This document shows, piece by piece, positions 49,946 through 60,776 of a stretch of 64,000 bases of DNA; positions within the stretch are counted from its first letter, which is position 1, and each line of letters begins with the position of its first letter. The stretch lies in contig OZ024854.1 of the NCBI GenBank assembly GCA_964017155.1, positions 50,222,324 to 50,286,323 of the forward strand. The letters run 5' to 3'. Source of the stretch: Oasisia sp. SBJ-2009 (Eukaryota > Annelida > Polychaeta > Sabellida > Siboglinidae). A program made the translations under genes and the position numbers. The notes under the pieces were generated by a model. That model had not been told where the DNA came from. It made no database searches and saw only the letters and a program-made list of their open reading frames with translations.

Positions 49946-49993
49946 TGCCACAATTCGCAGAGCAGTGACGTCACTGCTCTGCGAATTGTGGCA
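49946..49993. promoter_or_regulatory. Perfect 48 bp palindrome centred on TGACGTCA
   Basis: Each half reads TGCCACAATTCGCAGAGCAG then TGAC, followed by the exact reverse complement. TGACGTCA (49966-49973) is the consensus CREB/ATF site. A second, shorter palindrome with the same core lies at 49903-49931 (core 49914-49921). They are about 400-450 bp upstream of the USP19 ATG. Confidence 0.7.
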
Positions 49994-50519
49994 ATTTGCA
50001 AAGGACTTGCGATATATAAGAAAGAATATAAGAAAGAGTTGCGATGCATGCATGTTGTTATAATAATAATAATAATAGCTGTTTAGACATTTTAATGTAA
50101 AATTAAACTTTGTATCAATTGTATTAACGGAATCATAAAGTAATACATGTAAATAAAAAAAATATTAATGAGTAAATAATTAATTAAAGCTGATCTTGTT
50201 AAAAATATAAAAGAGTGAAAGGTCATAGTTACATAAAATGCAATGAATTAGCGTTTAGTTGCTATGCGTGCATGTTGTTATAATAATAATAATAATACTT
50301 ACAATAGTACATTTTATTTAGACATTAAAATATAATGTAAAACTCTGTGCACTCACTAGTTTTTCTAATAGTATATATATATATATATAAAAAATAAATA
50401 TAGCAAAAGTTAAATGATTGTTGTAGGTAACTGAACTAGAGAAAATGCAATGAAATCAAGCTGGGTGGCAGTATTATAATTTATATTATGTATCAATAAT
50501 ATAAATAGAATAGGCTAAT

Positions 50520-51350
50520 TGTTTTCATAAACGCGTATTATATATCTGTGACATGTGTGAATACCTTTCTATCTAAATTCTGATAGAATATATCTTTTTC
50601 AAGCATTTAACGAGTAGCTCTGCGGATAAGGGAATTTCCTTAGTTTCCCCAATTCGCAGAGCAGTGACGTCACAGCTCTGCGAATTAGGGAAACCGTTGT
50701 GGTATTCGCAGAGCAGGTCGAAAAGAACCTTTGACTAGTGGCTTTGGTTTCATAAATGCGTATTATAAATCTGTGACATGTGTGAATACCTTTCTATCTA
50801 AATTTTGATAGAATATATATTTTTTCAAGCATTTAACGAGTAGCTCTGCGGATAAGAGAATTTCCTTAGTTTTGCCAATTCGCAGAGCAGTGACGTCACA
50901 GCTCTGCGAATTAGGGCAGGTCGAAAAGAACATTTGACTAGTGGCTTCGGTTTCATAAATGCGTATTATATATCTGTGACATGTGTGAATACATTTCTAT
51001 CTAAATTCTGATAGAATATATCTATTTTCAAGCCTTTAACGAGTAGCTCTGCGAATAAGGGAATTTCCTTAGTTTCCCTAATTCGCAGAGCAGTGACGTC
51101 ACAGCTCTGCGAATTAGGGAGAGCAGGTAGAAAAGAACCTTTGACTAGTTGCTACGCGTGTTGTTTTAGTTTCATAAATGCATGTTACATATCGATGACA
51201 TGTGTGATTATTTGTCTACCTAAATTCTGATAGAACAGATGTTGGAGAGAATCTGACTAGTTGCTATGCGTGTTGTTACTTTTATAAATGCCTATTACAT
51301 ATTTGTGACATGTGTGAATATTTTTCTACCTAAATTCTGATAGATCAGTC
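50520..51350. repeat. Tandem array of about 200-225 bp units carrying TGACGTCA
   Basis: Units start at about 50521, 50746, 50949, 51169 and 51272 (TTTCATAAATGCGTATTA, then ATCTGTGACATGTGTGAATA). The first three contain AATTCGCAGAGCAG, TGACGTCA (50665, 50891, 51094) and AGCTCTGCGAATTAGG. The last two are shortened and lack the core. Confidence 0.88.
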
Positions 51351-52924
51351 ATGAATGAATAAAATGCAAATAAGAAATGTGGCCACAGGAATTTATTTCA
51401 AACTGTACCGCTAGAAATCCTGTCACACCATACTAATATAGTATATGACACTACACTAATAATCTGCATTCTAACATAGATATATCTATACAAACATATA
51501 CATCTCATTTACTTTATTTACCACACCAAAATCCCTGTCATAGTACTGAAAACTTGTACATAAACAGGGAAAAGCTTCAAGGAACTAAATTGCGTGCAAT
51601 GTCTAAATAACTCCCTATCACAACATACTAAGAAACTAAGACAAATACATAAATCATGTGCAACGTCTAAATACTCACTTAACTCCTATCACAACATACC
51701 AAGAAAAGACGCAAAACTTACAAATGCAAATGTAATTATACATGGTGCTTAGTAATGAAAGACATACACACACATACAAATGTAAAACATATATACACAT
51801 ACAACTGTAAAATATATACACGGCACTTACAATGTAAAACATATACACGGCACTTACAATGTAAAACATATACACATACAAATGTAACACATATACACAT
51901 GGCACTTACAATGTAAAATATATACACATACAAATGTAATACATACATATACATGGCACCTACAAATGTAAAATATATACATGTGCAAATGTAAACATCT
52001 ACATGGTGCTTACAAATGTAAGACATATACACATACAATTGTAAAACATATACATAGTATTTAAGTCTACTGAATGATGATGATTTGGTTAATGTGTGAT
52101 TAAATACCGCAAATGCCATCCTGGCATCATGGTATTTTAATCAATGTATGCATTTGACAGCAGTGTTTATATATATGGGGTGAATGAATGATAATATATC
52201 ACAGAACAGTCCAGCACTGAAGAGTTGACGCGGTATCTGAGCGAGTGGTTTTGTAGGTGGTTTGTCAAGGTTGTAGCATGATGAAGAGATGCCAACCTAA
52301 AACAAAAATTTCATAACGTCAATAATACGGAAAGGATGTATTGCCATAATGTATAGATAAATGCAGATTAGTGAGTTATATATACACATTTACATGCATT
52401 AAGATTATATACATTTTTACAGCTAGATTAACACAAACCCTGTAATACAGCTTTGCTGTAACTACCTAACATAATGTTATTTTAGGGGAGGAACCCTTGC
52501 TCATTCACTATCTCCACGACCAGTTGCCCATCTGCAGATGATGTCCAACCTCTGTTGACACAATAAAATGCCAGGGTTACCTGGTTGGGTGGCATCAAAA
52601 TGCAGGGCTTTATGCAGGATAAAATTATTGCCAGTCACACATGTTTTGGTGGACACATGGATGTTAACTGTTAAACTAGTTTACCAACTTTCAAATGTGC
52701 CTGATGACCTGAAATGGGCTACAAACACATATATGACACCATTTACACTCACTTTCAAGGCATAAATAACGATATCTATGGTTTTGGAAGACATTTTTTC
52801 CTTTGCTCCTTCATTTTTGTTACCAGTCCACCCATATTGCTACCCATCCATATTTGTTTTACCCGTCCAAATGATGGGTGGATGGGTCTCTACATAAAGC
52901 TATGTCAAAATGGCAAACAGGGCA
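51351..52924. other. Transposon interior without a recognisable gene
   Basis: Contains a degenerate minisatellite at 51750-52060 (ACATATACACATACAAATGTAA-like units of 25-35 bp). Remaining sequence unassigned. Confidence 0.45.
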
Positions 52925-53152
52925 TCAACATATCTGGTCATTTGGCTGAACTAACAGACCCAGACAACATAAATGACACCACCTGTTGCAATAGTCACAG
53001 CAGATCCAACTCGGAAGTCCAGTTGGTTTTTGGCAGAAAGGGACGTCACAGTAGTGCCGCTTGCTGTCCCGCTTCCGCTCGGCATGCAAACATCTCACAA
53101 TGTGGCGACGGTAAAAATCCGTGTGGAAAGGCTGCATCACGATGGGTGGCAC
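52925..53152 (-). pseudogene. PHD-finger-like fragment in the transposon
   Basis: The minus frame reads HYCDVPFCQKP, then WICCDYCNRWCHLCCLGL, which fits the C4HC3 PHD pattern (C-x-x-P-C, W-I-x-C-D-x-C, W-x-H-x-x-C). It starts without clear support and ends at TAG/TGA soon after. PHD fingers occur at the C-terminus of several transposase types; here it may be the last recognisable part of the element's gene, or a captured host exon. Confidence 0.45.
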
Positions 53153-54531
53153 ATTGCAGCAAATGGCCTCAGCATTCTACAACAGAAGATTGTGCAGCTG
53201 GTACAATTTGAATCACAAATGCCTGAGATCAGATGCTGTAGACCTGAAAATGTCATAATAAATTATGTATAACCGCCTCTCATTGACACTGAAATGTACA
53301 CAAAGCAACAGTTCAGACAAAAGTGCTAAGTCCTTCAGCCAACACCACTTCCCATCTGTCCAAGAAAAGAAGTCTCTGCAAGCATGCAAATAAATATTAT
53401 CAATAATATTATTCATGCCATTCAAGGATTTAAAAGAGATTAAAGTGATAGCTGCAAGCATTGAGTTGTAGAAAAAAAGATCAAATTAATTACAATTGAA
53501 AGAGCTGCTTACATCTGTACACAACGATTCATCTTGTATGTGATGCTCCCACATCTCTGGATAATATGCCGGAATCACATGCACTGATCCAGGTTTGGCT
53601 GTGTTGACATTTCAGCTGACAAGACCAATGTAAGCATGGACCACCTAAAAAGAGCAACTTCCTATAAAAATATTCTAGTAGCATCAACAAGATAGGATAT
53701 TTTGCAACCACAATTTTAGTGTAGATGTGAGTAAATAAATATATTGACACATAATTTATAATAACCAATATCTAATCCTAAACATGAGCAATCAGCATTC
53801 CCAGGTATATGTATATTTCACAAATATTGCATTTTGAGACCCAAGCAGTGAAGCACAGCGGAGCGCAATTGCCAGCGGTGCACACAGGATGAGCGATAAA
53901 CAGTTTATTTAGGCCGACCGCGTTGTCTTTTCGATCTCAAAAGTCTACTAAGACGCGCTGTTCATAAAACATAAATATGCACAAGATGGTGATAAATGAT
54001 TTAATTAACAAAATCAAGTATTAAATGTTGGCAAAAATAGTTATAATGGCAAAACTGAGGTGGGTCCAAATGCTGCGTAAGTGCCGGAATGACTATAAGT
54101 ATAACGTCACTGTCAGGCAGGCTGTCAGCGCCGTTGGCGTAATTGATTCACATTAACAATTAACGCACAAATACAACAACATTGCTCCCACATGGCTATG
54201 AGAACATGCGGCACTTCCTTTCTGGGGTTGCCGATCGAAGTGCTTGCAACCTAGCCTGATGGTCCGACTGGCGTGCTACGGGAGGCGGACAGGACAGCTC
54301 GCAATTTGTTTGCGGTGGCGACGGTTCTTGAATTAACGCAGCTAAACTTCACATGGCGATCTGTGGCATACTTGTCTAAATTGATTGCCAGTTGTCAAAC
54401 GTGGCGCCTACTTCTAAACGAAGCGGCTCCATCTTTTTGAACTATCATTTACAAACGTGCATCGCCTCAGTGAAAGACCGCAACAACGTCTACACATGCG
54501 CATAAATTCCTGTGCGGTGATTGGATGAATC
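53153..54531. other. Transposon interior, no gene recognised
   Basis: Short frames lack domains. No further repeat noticed. Confidence 0.4.
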
Positions 54532-54593
54532 CTGCTCTGCGAATAGTGGCTGATATTTCCTTGGCCGCAGAGCTGCTCTGCGGTTAGCCAGTC

Positions 54594-55923
54594 CGATATA
54601 AAAATGGCAGATACTGGTGGTAGGTGGAATATGATTTGCAATGAAATTATCGTCGTATCGTTTCAAATGTATCTGTCCCTATCGAAATCAAACAAGGGTT
54701 GACAACAATTATGTTGAGCAATACATTTTCTCGCATTAATATACGTACAATTTGCTGACGTTCTTATGAATGCATTTACAATCATCGACTCGAGTGACTA
54801 GCACGAATGAGATTTTGACTTGAGTGTTGGACTTGAGTAGCTTGTCGCCCGCTGGCGTCAGCTTGGCTAAGACTGTGCTTCAGTTCAACGTCAGAACAGT
54901 CAGTAGATGAGCATGTGCAACAGTACAGTCAGTAGTTAGGCGATCTTTTACTTTCTGATCTAACTATGAAAACGACAACCTACACTACAGCGGCCAAACT
55001 TCTTACAGGTCTCATATAGACACACTAGTACTAGTAGTTTACAAAATAAAAACACGTTACCGCTCGTGAACGTTAACTCACTGAAACACCTCATAATGAG
55101 TGTGGTCCGCCTCCAGGCACGTGATATAATTTTTGCTGTGGGTATTGGTCCGGCCCAGGAAGTACATGAAAGTAGCTATAGCTCTGGCATTTCAACTGCA
55201 CATGCGAATCTTCCGGTGCCCTGCAACATGCATTATCCAGCGTCTGTGTAGTGTCAGGTGCACGTTGTTGCCAAGTTCGTAATTTCATATATATAACTCT
55301 AAATCTGAGTAACTACTAAAAGTGTCTCCATCTGTAAACAACATAACAAATGGTTCAAAAAGGAAGAAGGCCCATCCATATTATATATGCTGCGGGATAT
55401 ATGCTTACTGTGCATGCAGTGCGGAAATGTGCTGGACCAATAGCTGTAAAATTGCGCTTACAGGTCTGGACCTATAGCCACTTCATATCATTTTAGGTTA
55501 TTTCGGCAACACACTGCTCGTTTTACATGCAACGTTCGAGCTATAGAAGCAAATATTCGAAGACACAAAACCATTCGGCTACTCTGCCTGCTCATGGGAT
55601 TGGGCAGACAGGTCGTTACACTGGAATTCTCAGAAATTGTTTATCCGTCTTAAAATTGGGGTGGGTATTTGCAGTGTTCTCATAGGTGACACAGTCATGA
55701 TTGGTGAAGTCAGTAAACTAGTTCAACCTGGGTAAATTTCAATGCATTAGGGGATGTGCCAGGGCTAGCATCGCAACAATATCGGGAGTAGAGGAAATGA
55801 TTACAGCAAATATGGTTATTTTGCTATTCAGATCACTCAGGCCGAGTCCCACCGGTGACCTTAATATTGAGGTCGCTGTTAGTGTACTGTAACTGACTGT
55901 GAAGCTGTTGATTGTGTATAGAC
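54594..55923. promoter_or_regulatory. CBLL1 5' flank / probable promoter and 5' UTR
   Basis: Non-coding from the transposon end to the CBLL1 ATG. No TATA box or start site can be assigned with confidence. Confidence 0.35.
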
Positions 55924-56107
55924 ATGGAACTGGAAGGTGAGGATGCAGCTACGAGTTCGTCCAGTGCTCAGCCCGTCCGCAAGAACATTGCAATCACACT
56001 GAAGCCAGGTACAAAGACACATGGCCGCGCAAAGAAAACTACGGGCCGTGGCAAGAAGGCAGCAAAACAGAGGGCATCGAAGGAAATGGCAGAACAAGAA
56101 AAAGCAC
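55924..56107 (+). CDS. CBLL1: CBLL1 exon 1
   Basis: Residues 1-61: [19 protein letters not shown], basic. The donor GTATGT at 56108 is chosen because only it gives phase with exon 2. Confidence 0.85.
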
Positions 56108-57595
56108 GTATGTTGAACAATTTGTGACTATTAGTACTGTACTTCTCCTTCGCTATCCTGCTGTGTAGATACATATTTTAATGTTTAGCTTATATCACCA
56201 TGTGCCGTAACTTTGTGTATAGCATAATATTGTACCAGTAATATCGTGTTAACTCTGTGACCTGAAATTTATATTTAGTCCCAACTGTGCTCAGACATTG
56301 TCTTTCATTGATACTTTTATGTGAATGCTGCATTGTCAGAAGAAAATAATACAATGAAATGACGTATTTAATATAGTTTTAAATTGTGTTTTTTTCTGCA
56401 TCAATGTTATGCATAATATGTGTCCGTTCATACTGTAATATCACATTGTTATTGTACTGCCTATGTTTGATTAAATTGAGCAATCTACTCGTTTCCATTT
56501 AACTAGAGGCATACGAGCACGAAGGAGATATGGACGTGGATCTCCTGCCCATCAAAATGTCCTCATCCCCGCCTGAACCACTGCATCTCAACCAGAAGTT
56601 ACGCTGGGATCACCAGGTCAGAATCACTCTCTTGTCACCCTGTTTGCCCTCTTACAAAGAACCAATCTCTTTTCACCCTCTTTTCCGTCTTAAAAATAAT
56701 ATGAAGATTATTTGAAGAATTTGGTATATATGTGCAAGAATGAAAGACAATGTTACTTGTAAAAATAAAATAAATTTAGCATTGTCACTGGAGATGCTTA
56801 CATATTATGGTAAATTGCAATTTTTGTGTGAATGTTGTTAGATTTAGAATGTATCCATCTTCTTTTACAATTTCCAAAATATGTATCATTGTTGTTGACA
56901 TTAACCCCCGTGAGAACTTATTTTTCGCTCAAGACTGAGCAGTGCTTGTGTCTATGTTTAGGTGAACCTGATTGGTGAGAAAGTTGTCGACCCTCTGATT
57001 CACTGCTGTGAGATATGTGCCATGCCAATACTCATCTTTGGTAGGATGGTAAGTTGTCCTTGTACACCCAGTCATAGGTTAGTCAGCCCAATATAGTGAA
57101 ATCCTATTTGGCTATAATTAATAAAATTAAAAATCCTAATTTAACTTCATGTTCTCGTATCTTATGTTAATTTTGCACAATGAATATCCACAGATAATAC
57201 TTTCACAGAAGTCTACATTGGATCAAAATAACCTTAATGTCGAGCCCTTATTACCAGAACAGTGTACAAAACCATATTTTTTATTATGTTGATTAATGCA
57301 TGGTGATTTGTGCTGTTTGCATATTCCGTCTAAATATGTCTTCTGCAATGAATATGTTTAACGATTCTTAAACCATCTGTTGCAGATTCCATGTAAACAC
57401 GTCTTTTGCTTTGACTGTGCCAAGAAGACGGAGAAGAACTGCCCAAGGTAGACCGTTATTCTTTCACACGGTTTGAGTTTTCCACTGTGTAATGATGATT
57501 TGGAAATTACGTCTGCATTCTGAGTGCAGACGTGACCTCCACTTTCGAAGTATTTGGTAGATGAAACTGGTGAAATAATATATATATATATCTAT

Positions 57596-57627
<32 letters not shown>

Positions 57628-57631
57628 TATA

Positions 57632-57687
<56 letters not shown>

Positions 57688-58954
57688 AGAGAGAAAGACG
57701 AGAGAATGTTTTATTGATGCACCAGAAGTTCCGCCAGTCCTGTTGAAGTCAGTTGCGGCGTGTTGTAGATGCAGCGAGGCGGTGTCACGGATCGAGCAGT
57801 CGGCTCTGGGCACGGTGTTCGTGTGCACCTACGGTGGTCCGAAGCACAGCGCATCCGGCTGTCACCGCACCTACCTGTCGCAGCGGGACCTGCAGGCACA
57901 CATCGACTACCGCCACCTGCGCACACACCACGGCCCCGACCCGCGCGCCCCGTCCACGCGCGACTACCCTCTGCCGCCCAAGTCGTCCCCACTGTCACAG
58001 CGAGCTCCGTTCGTCTCCGAACCTCCGCCTGGCGTCGCCTACCACCAGCGGGGCATGGCCGACAGCATGCCGCACCCCATGCAGCAAATACACCCACAGC
58101 CGACCATCATGGCGATGGCGGGGATGTCGGCACCGCAGGCGATGACGGCGCCGCCGGCGCATCAAGCGATGTCGGCGCCGTCGGCGCACCAGGTACCGCC
58201 GCCTATACAGACAGTGGCGGCGATCGAGAGCTATCACACGATCCCCGTGATGTCGTCGTCACGGACAAACCTCATCACCGTGCCCGTGCAGGACGAGAAC
58301 AACTACCAGCACATCGGCGGTTCGCCGCAGCAGGGCGCGCCGCCCGGGCACTACCCGCCGCCCACCAGCACCACGCTCGAGTACATCAAGTCGCACCCGC
58401 CGCCCATGTCCGTTCAGCCCCCGCACATGTCCGTGCAGCCCCCGATCATGACGCAGCCCCCGCCCATCACGTCGTCCGTCGGGCCACACGTCGGGCCCCC
58501 TCCGCAGGGCGTCCTGCCCCACTTCTCCAGCCCGCAGCGCCCCTACATGGACGAGTTACAGCAGCCCCAGAACTTGGCGTTCGGTCAGCAGGGAGCTTTG
58601 CCGAACGCCCACCACCCGTGGCCCGGCATGTCCGTTCCCGGCCCCACGCTGGTCCAGGGCGGCATGGCACTTCCGGTGCAGGCGAACTCACGCAGCGCGC
58701 AGTGCGTAGCGCCGCCGTCCGGCATCGTGCACAATCGACCGCCCAACCCAGCGACTATGATGCCAGCCGGCATGTTGGCCACACGGCCACCGCCGGCAGG
58801 GCTGCCACACCAAAGTGGCATGCCACTGCCGACAGGGATGATGCCACCCCAGGGTGGAATGCCCCCAGTGGGCATGATGTGTGGACCCCCGCCGCAACAT
58901 CCACCGACGAATAGTGGGCTTGGACCGCCGTCACAGACCAGATACTACCAGTAG
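55924..58954 (+). CDS. CBLL1: CBLL1/Hakai-like RING E3 ubiquitin ligase, 5 exons (whole gene)
   Basis: In vertebrates Hakai ubiquitinates tyrosine-phosphorylated E-cadherin, and it is also a member of the m6A-writer-associated complex. Five exons join in phase to 1629 nt (542 residues; human 491). Residues 1-98 are basic then acidic; the RING finger spans 114-149 ([23 protein letters not shown]; ligands C114, C117, C130, H132, C135, C138, C146, C149). Immediately after comes a C2H2-type unit (C167, C179, H192, H197; [16 protein letters not shown]), forming the Hakai HYB region. Residues 215-530 are Pro/Met/His-rich and include [12 protein letters not shown]; the end SQTRYYQ matches the Hakai C-terminus. 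The start ATG at 55924 has a good context; the frame upstream offers only TTG. Confidence 0.93.
56507..56616 (+). CDS. CBLL1: CBLL1 exon 2
   Basis: Residues 62-98: [13 protein letters not shown], then [10 protein letters not shown]. Acceptor AACTAG, donor GTCAGA. Confidence 0.87.
56962..57048 (+). CDS. CBLL1: CBLL1 exon 3 (RING start)
   Basis: Residues 99-127: [19 protein letters not shown], then PILIFGRM. Acceptor TTTAG, donor GTAAGT. Confidence 0.92.
57386..57447 (+). CDS. CBLL1: CBLL1 exon 4 (RING core)
   Basis: Residues 128-147: [20 protein letters not shown]. Acceptor GTTGCAG, donor GTAGAC (weak +4/+5). Confidence 0.93.
57578..57684. repeat. (TA)n tract in CBLL1 intron 4
   Basis: An interrupted TA repeat of about 107 bp. 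Confidence 0.95.
57769..58954 (+). CDS. CBLL1: CBLL1 exon 5 (C2H2 unit and Pro-rich tail)
   Basis: Residues 148-542 and TAG at 58952. GC-rich with long open shadow frames on both strands. The acceptor GTTGTAG lies 85 nt past a (TA)n tract. Confidence 0.93.
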
Positions 58955-59114
58955 TTACCACTGGGGCATTGCCGCGTATGTAATCGGCACGTGATTGGGC
59001 TGAGAGACATTTAATGAAGTTTTCGTTGTTGGTACATGTCGTTCGTGTCATTAAGATTTGTGCAATCAAGTTGTGTGATCTCATGTGTTGTCTGTGCTAG
59101 TTTAATGCAGTGCA

Positions 59115-59120
59115 AATAAA
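59115..59120 (+). other. CBLL1: Poly(A) signal of CBLL1
   Basis: AATAAA 161 nt after the stop codon, followed by GT-rich sequence (TTTGTGGGTGTTG). Confidence 0.65.
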
Positions 59121-60432
59121 TGACTGCGCAACAATATTTGTGGGTGTTGCATCCAAGGTGTGTGCCACAGTCAACATTGATTGTGCGAAAATCAAAACAT
59201 ATTTTATGTATTGTTCGCCAGCCGATTGTCATAAACTACTGCTAGTCATGGTATTGGCCCATCAACGCCAGTCACCTCACTCATCAGTAGTCCACATCAC
59301 TCGCATCATGTAGAAGAACCAGTCACCATAAGCAGCGTATTGATTAACATGGAATATCTCGGTATACCAATATTTATTTATAAGATGCTCAAATTAGCAC
59401 AAATTTAAGATATTAACCTCATTAGAAAGATTATATATTTAGATATACATTCACGCATAAACAGTGTCTTTAAATAGTATTATGTTCAAAGGTGCAGTTA
59501 GATTATGTATTAGATTACAAAAAAATTGGCCGTCATTGCGTAAGCGCAATCCTGAATAAATGGGCGGTAAATTCGAAACGACTTAGCTACAATGCACTAC
59601 ATGCGATTCGTATGAAATTTTCAGGATCTTATTATTAAATATTCATCTAACTACAAGGCAAACTTCCTCAACGTGCTACAAAGATAATTATCCGAACATA
59701 TATCGCATAATCACTCTTTAAAATTAAATAACTCGCTTAAAAATTTACAATTCACACGGTGGCATTCTCTGTCATCTTGGGTCTCAGAAAAAATGTGGTT
59801 TCACCATCATACGATAAATGCGAGGTTCTTAGAAGGAGTTTCCCTGGGCCTCCCCTCATGAGCAGAAAGCTAGTGAACACAAATTGCAGCCGACATACCA
59901 ATGCGCCCATAACGGATTTGGAGGTCCTATTTTAGCGCATTTGGGATGACGTTGAATGATTGACCTAACGCATTAAGGTACGCAATTTAAGAAATATAGC
60001 AATAACCAGCGATATCAAGATGCGTCCGGATAAAACAAATGTCAAATCATGTCCTGGTAGCTGAATTTCGGGAACATTCATTCTTCAAAAAGCATTAAAA
60101 TTAAGCTCTACCGTTTGCCACAGAGTGTACGACTCGTTTTCGCTTCAGCCACCAGGTTTGTTTCATGATTCATTTCACGTTCATGAAGTAGTTATTTTTG
60201 ATAATAATTATAGAACGGGTTAGGATTCTTCGAAATAGATGACTTTAAATTTGGGTGCGGGTGTCTTTGGGTGTCTGCATTGTTCTCAAGGAAAAAATGT
60301 AGTAGTGACCGTCGAAGTGAGTTACTACGTCAGTGACGTGACTTCCGTACATTGCTTAGGATATCAGCAAGTGCCTACACAACGTTGAATTTTATTCACC
60401 TTTCACCAGACTACCTGTTGTATGATGTACAC
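59121..60432. other. Convergent intergenic region, no gene seen
   Basis: Between the 3' ends of CBLL1 and the membrane-protein gene. No coding exon, known repeat or strong structure recognised. Confidence 0.45.
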
Positions 60433-60438
60433 TTTATT
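60433..60438 (-). other. Candidate poly(A) signal of the membrane-protein gene
   Basis: AATAAA on the minus strand about 200 nt beyond the stop. Confidence 0.45.
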
Positions 60439-60634
60439 TTATAGACAAGAGAAACCGTTAAGCTACATTTATCCAGAGTGATATTGTATACTGAAATCCA
60501 TCTAACATATTCGAGGCTGAGTTCCTTCGCTGTAGCGTCTTCCGAGTTGGACGGGTGTCTGTTGAGAACTGAACGTTGGCCGTGCCCATAGTAGAGCGGC
60601 TACAGATCACCACTGACTTCGCTCGGTCGACGTC

Positions 60635-60776
60635 TCACTGCTGCTTGCATTGTTCCTTGTCTGGCAGTCCGCCGTGGAAGCGAGACAACATCATGTCCTT
60701 CACGTTCACCAAGCGCGCCGCTGCGGTGTCGACGTCCTTGTGCCCACCAGGTGGCTCAGGCCCTTTGACATCCTCC
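60635..60776 (-). CDS. Membrane protein exon -1 (end)
   Basis: Acceptor TTGTTGTGATCAG. Encodes EDVKGPEPPGGHKDVDTAA, VNVKDMMLSRFHGG, ending KEQCKQQ and TGA at 60637-60635. Confidence 0.62.

Larger units (their letters stand above)
49852..54593. mobile_element. 4.7 kb decayed TIR transposon in the USP19-CBLL1 promoter interval
   Basis: The end 49859-49912 is an inverted copy of 54532-54586 (about 8 mismatches in 53): both contain CGCAGAGCAGCTCTGCGG and AAGGAAATAT. The motif TTCGCAGAGCAG recurs many times near the left end, in tandem 200 bp units, as in subterminal binding arrays. A PHD-like minus-strand frame lies inside (52925-53152). Superfamily unknown; ends and target duplication not fixed. 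Confidence 0.6.

Noticed and set aside
57753..58914. Overlapping Arg/Ala/His-rich frames in CBLL1 exon 5
   Set aside because: GC-rich shadow frames; the spliced frame has the conserved Hakai sequence.
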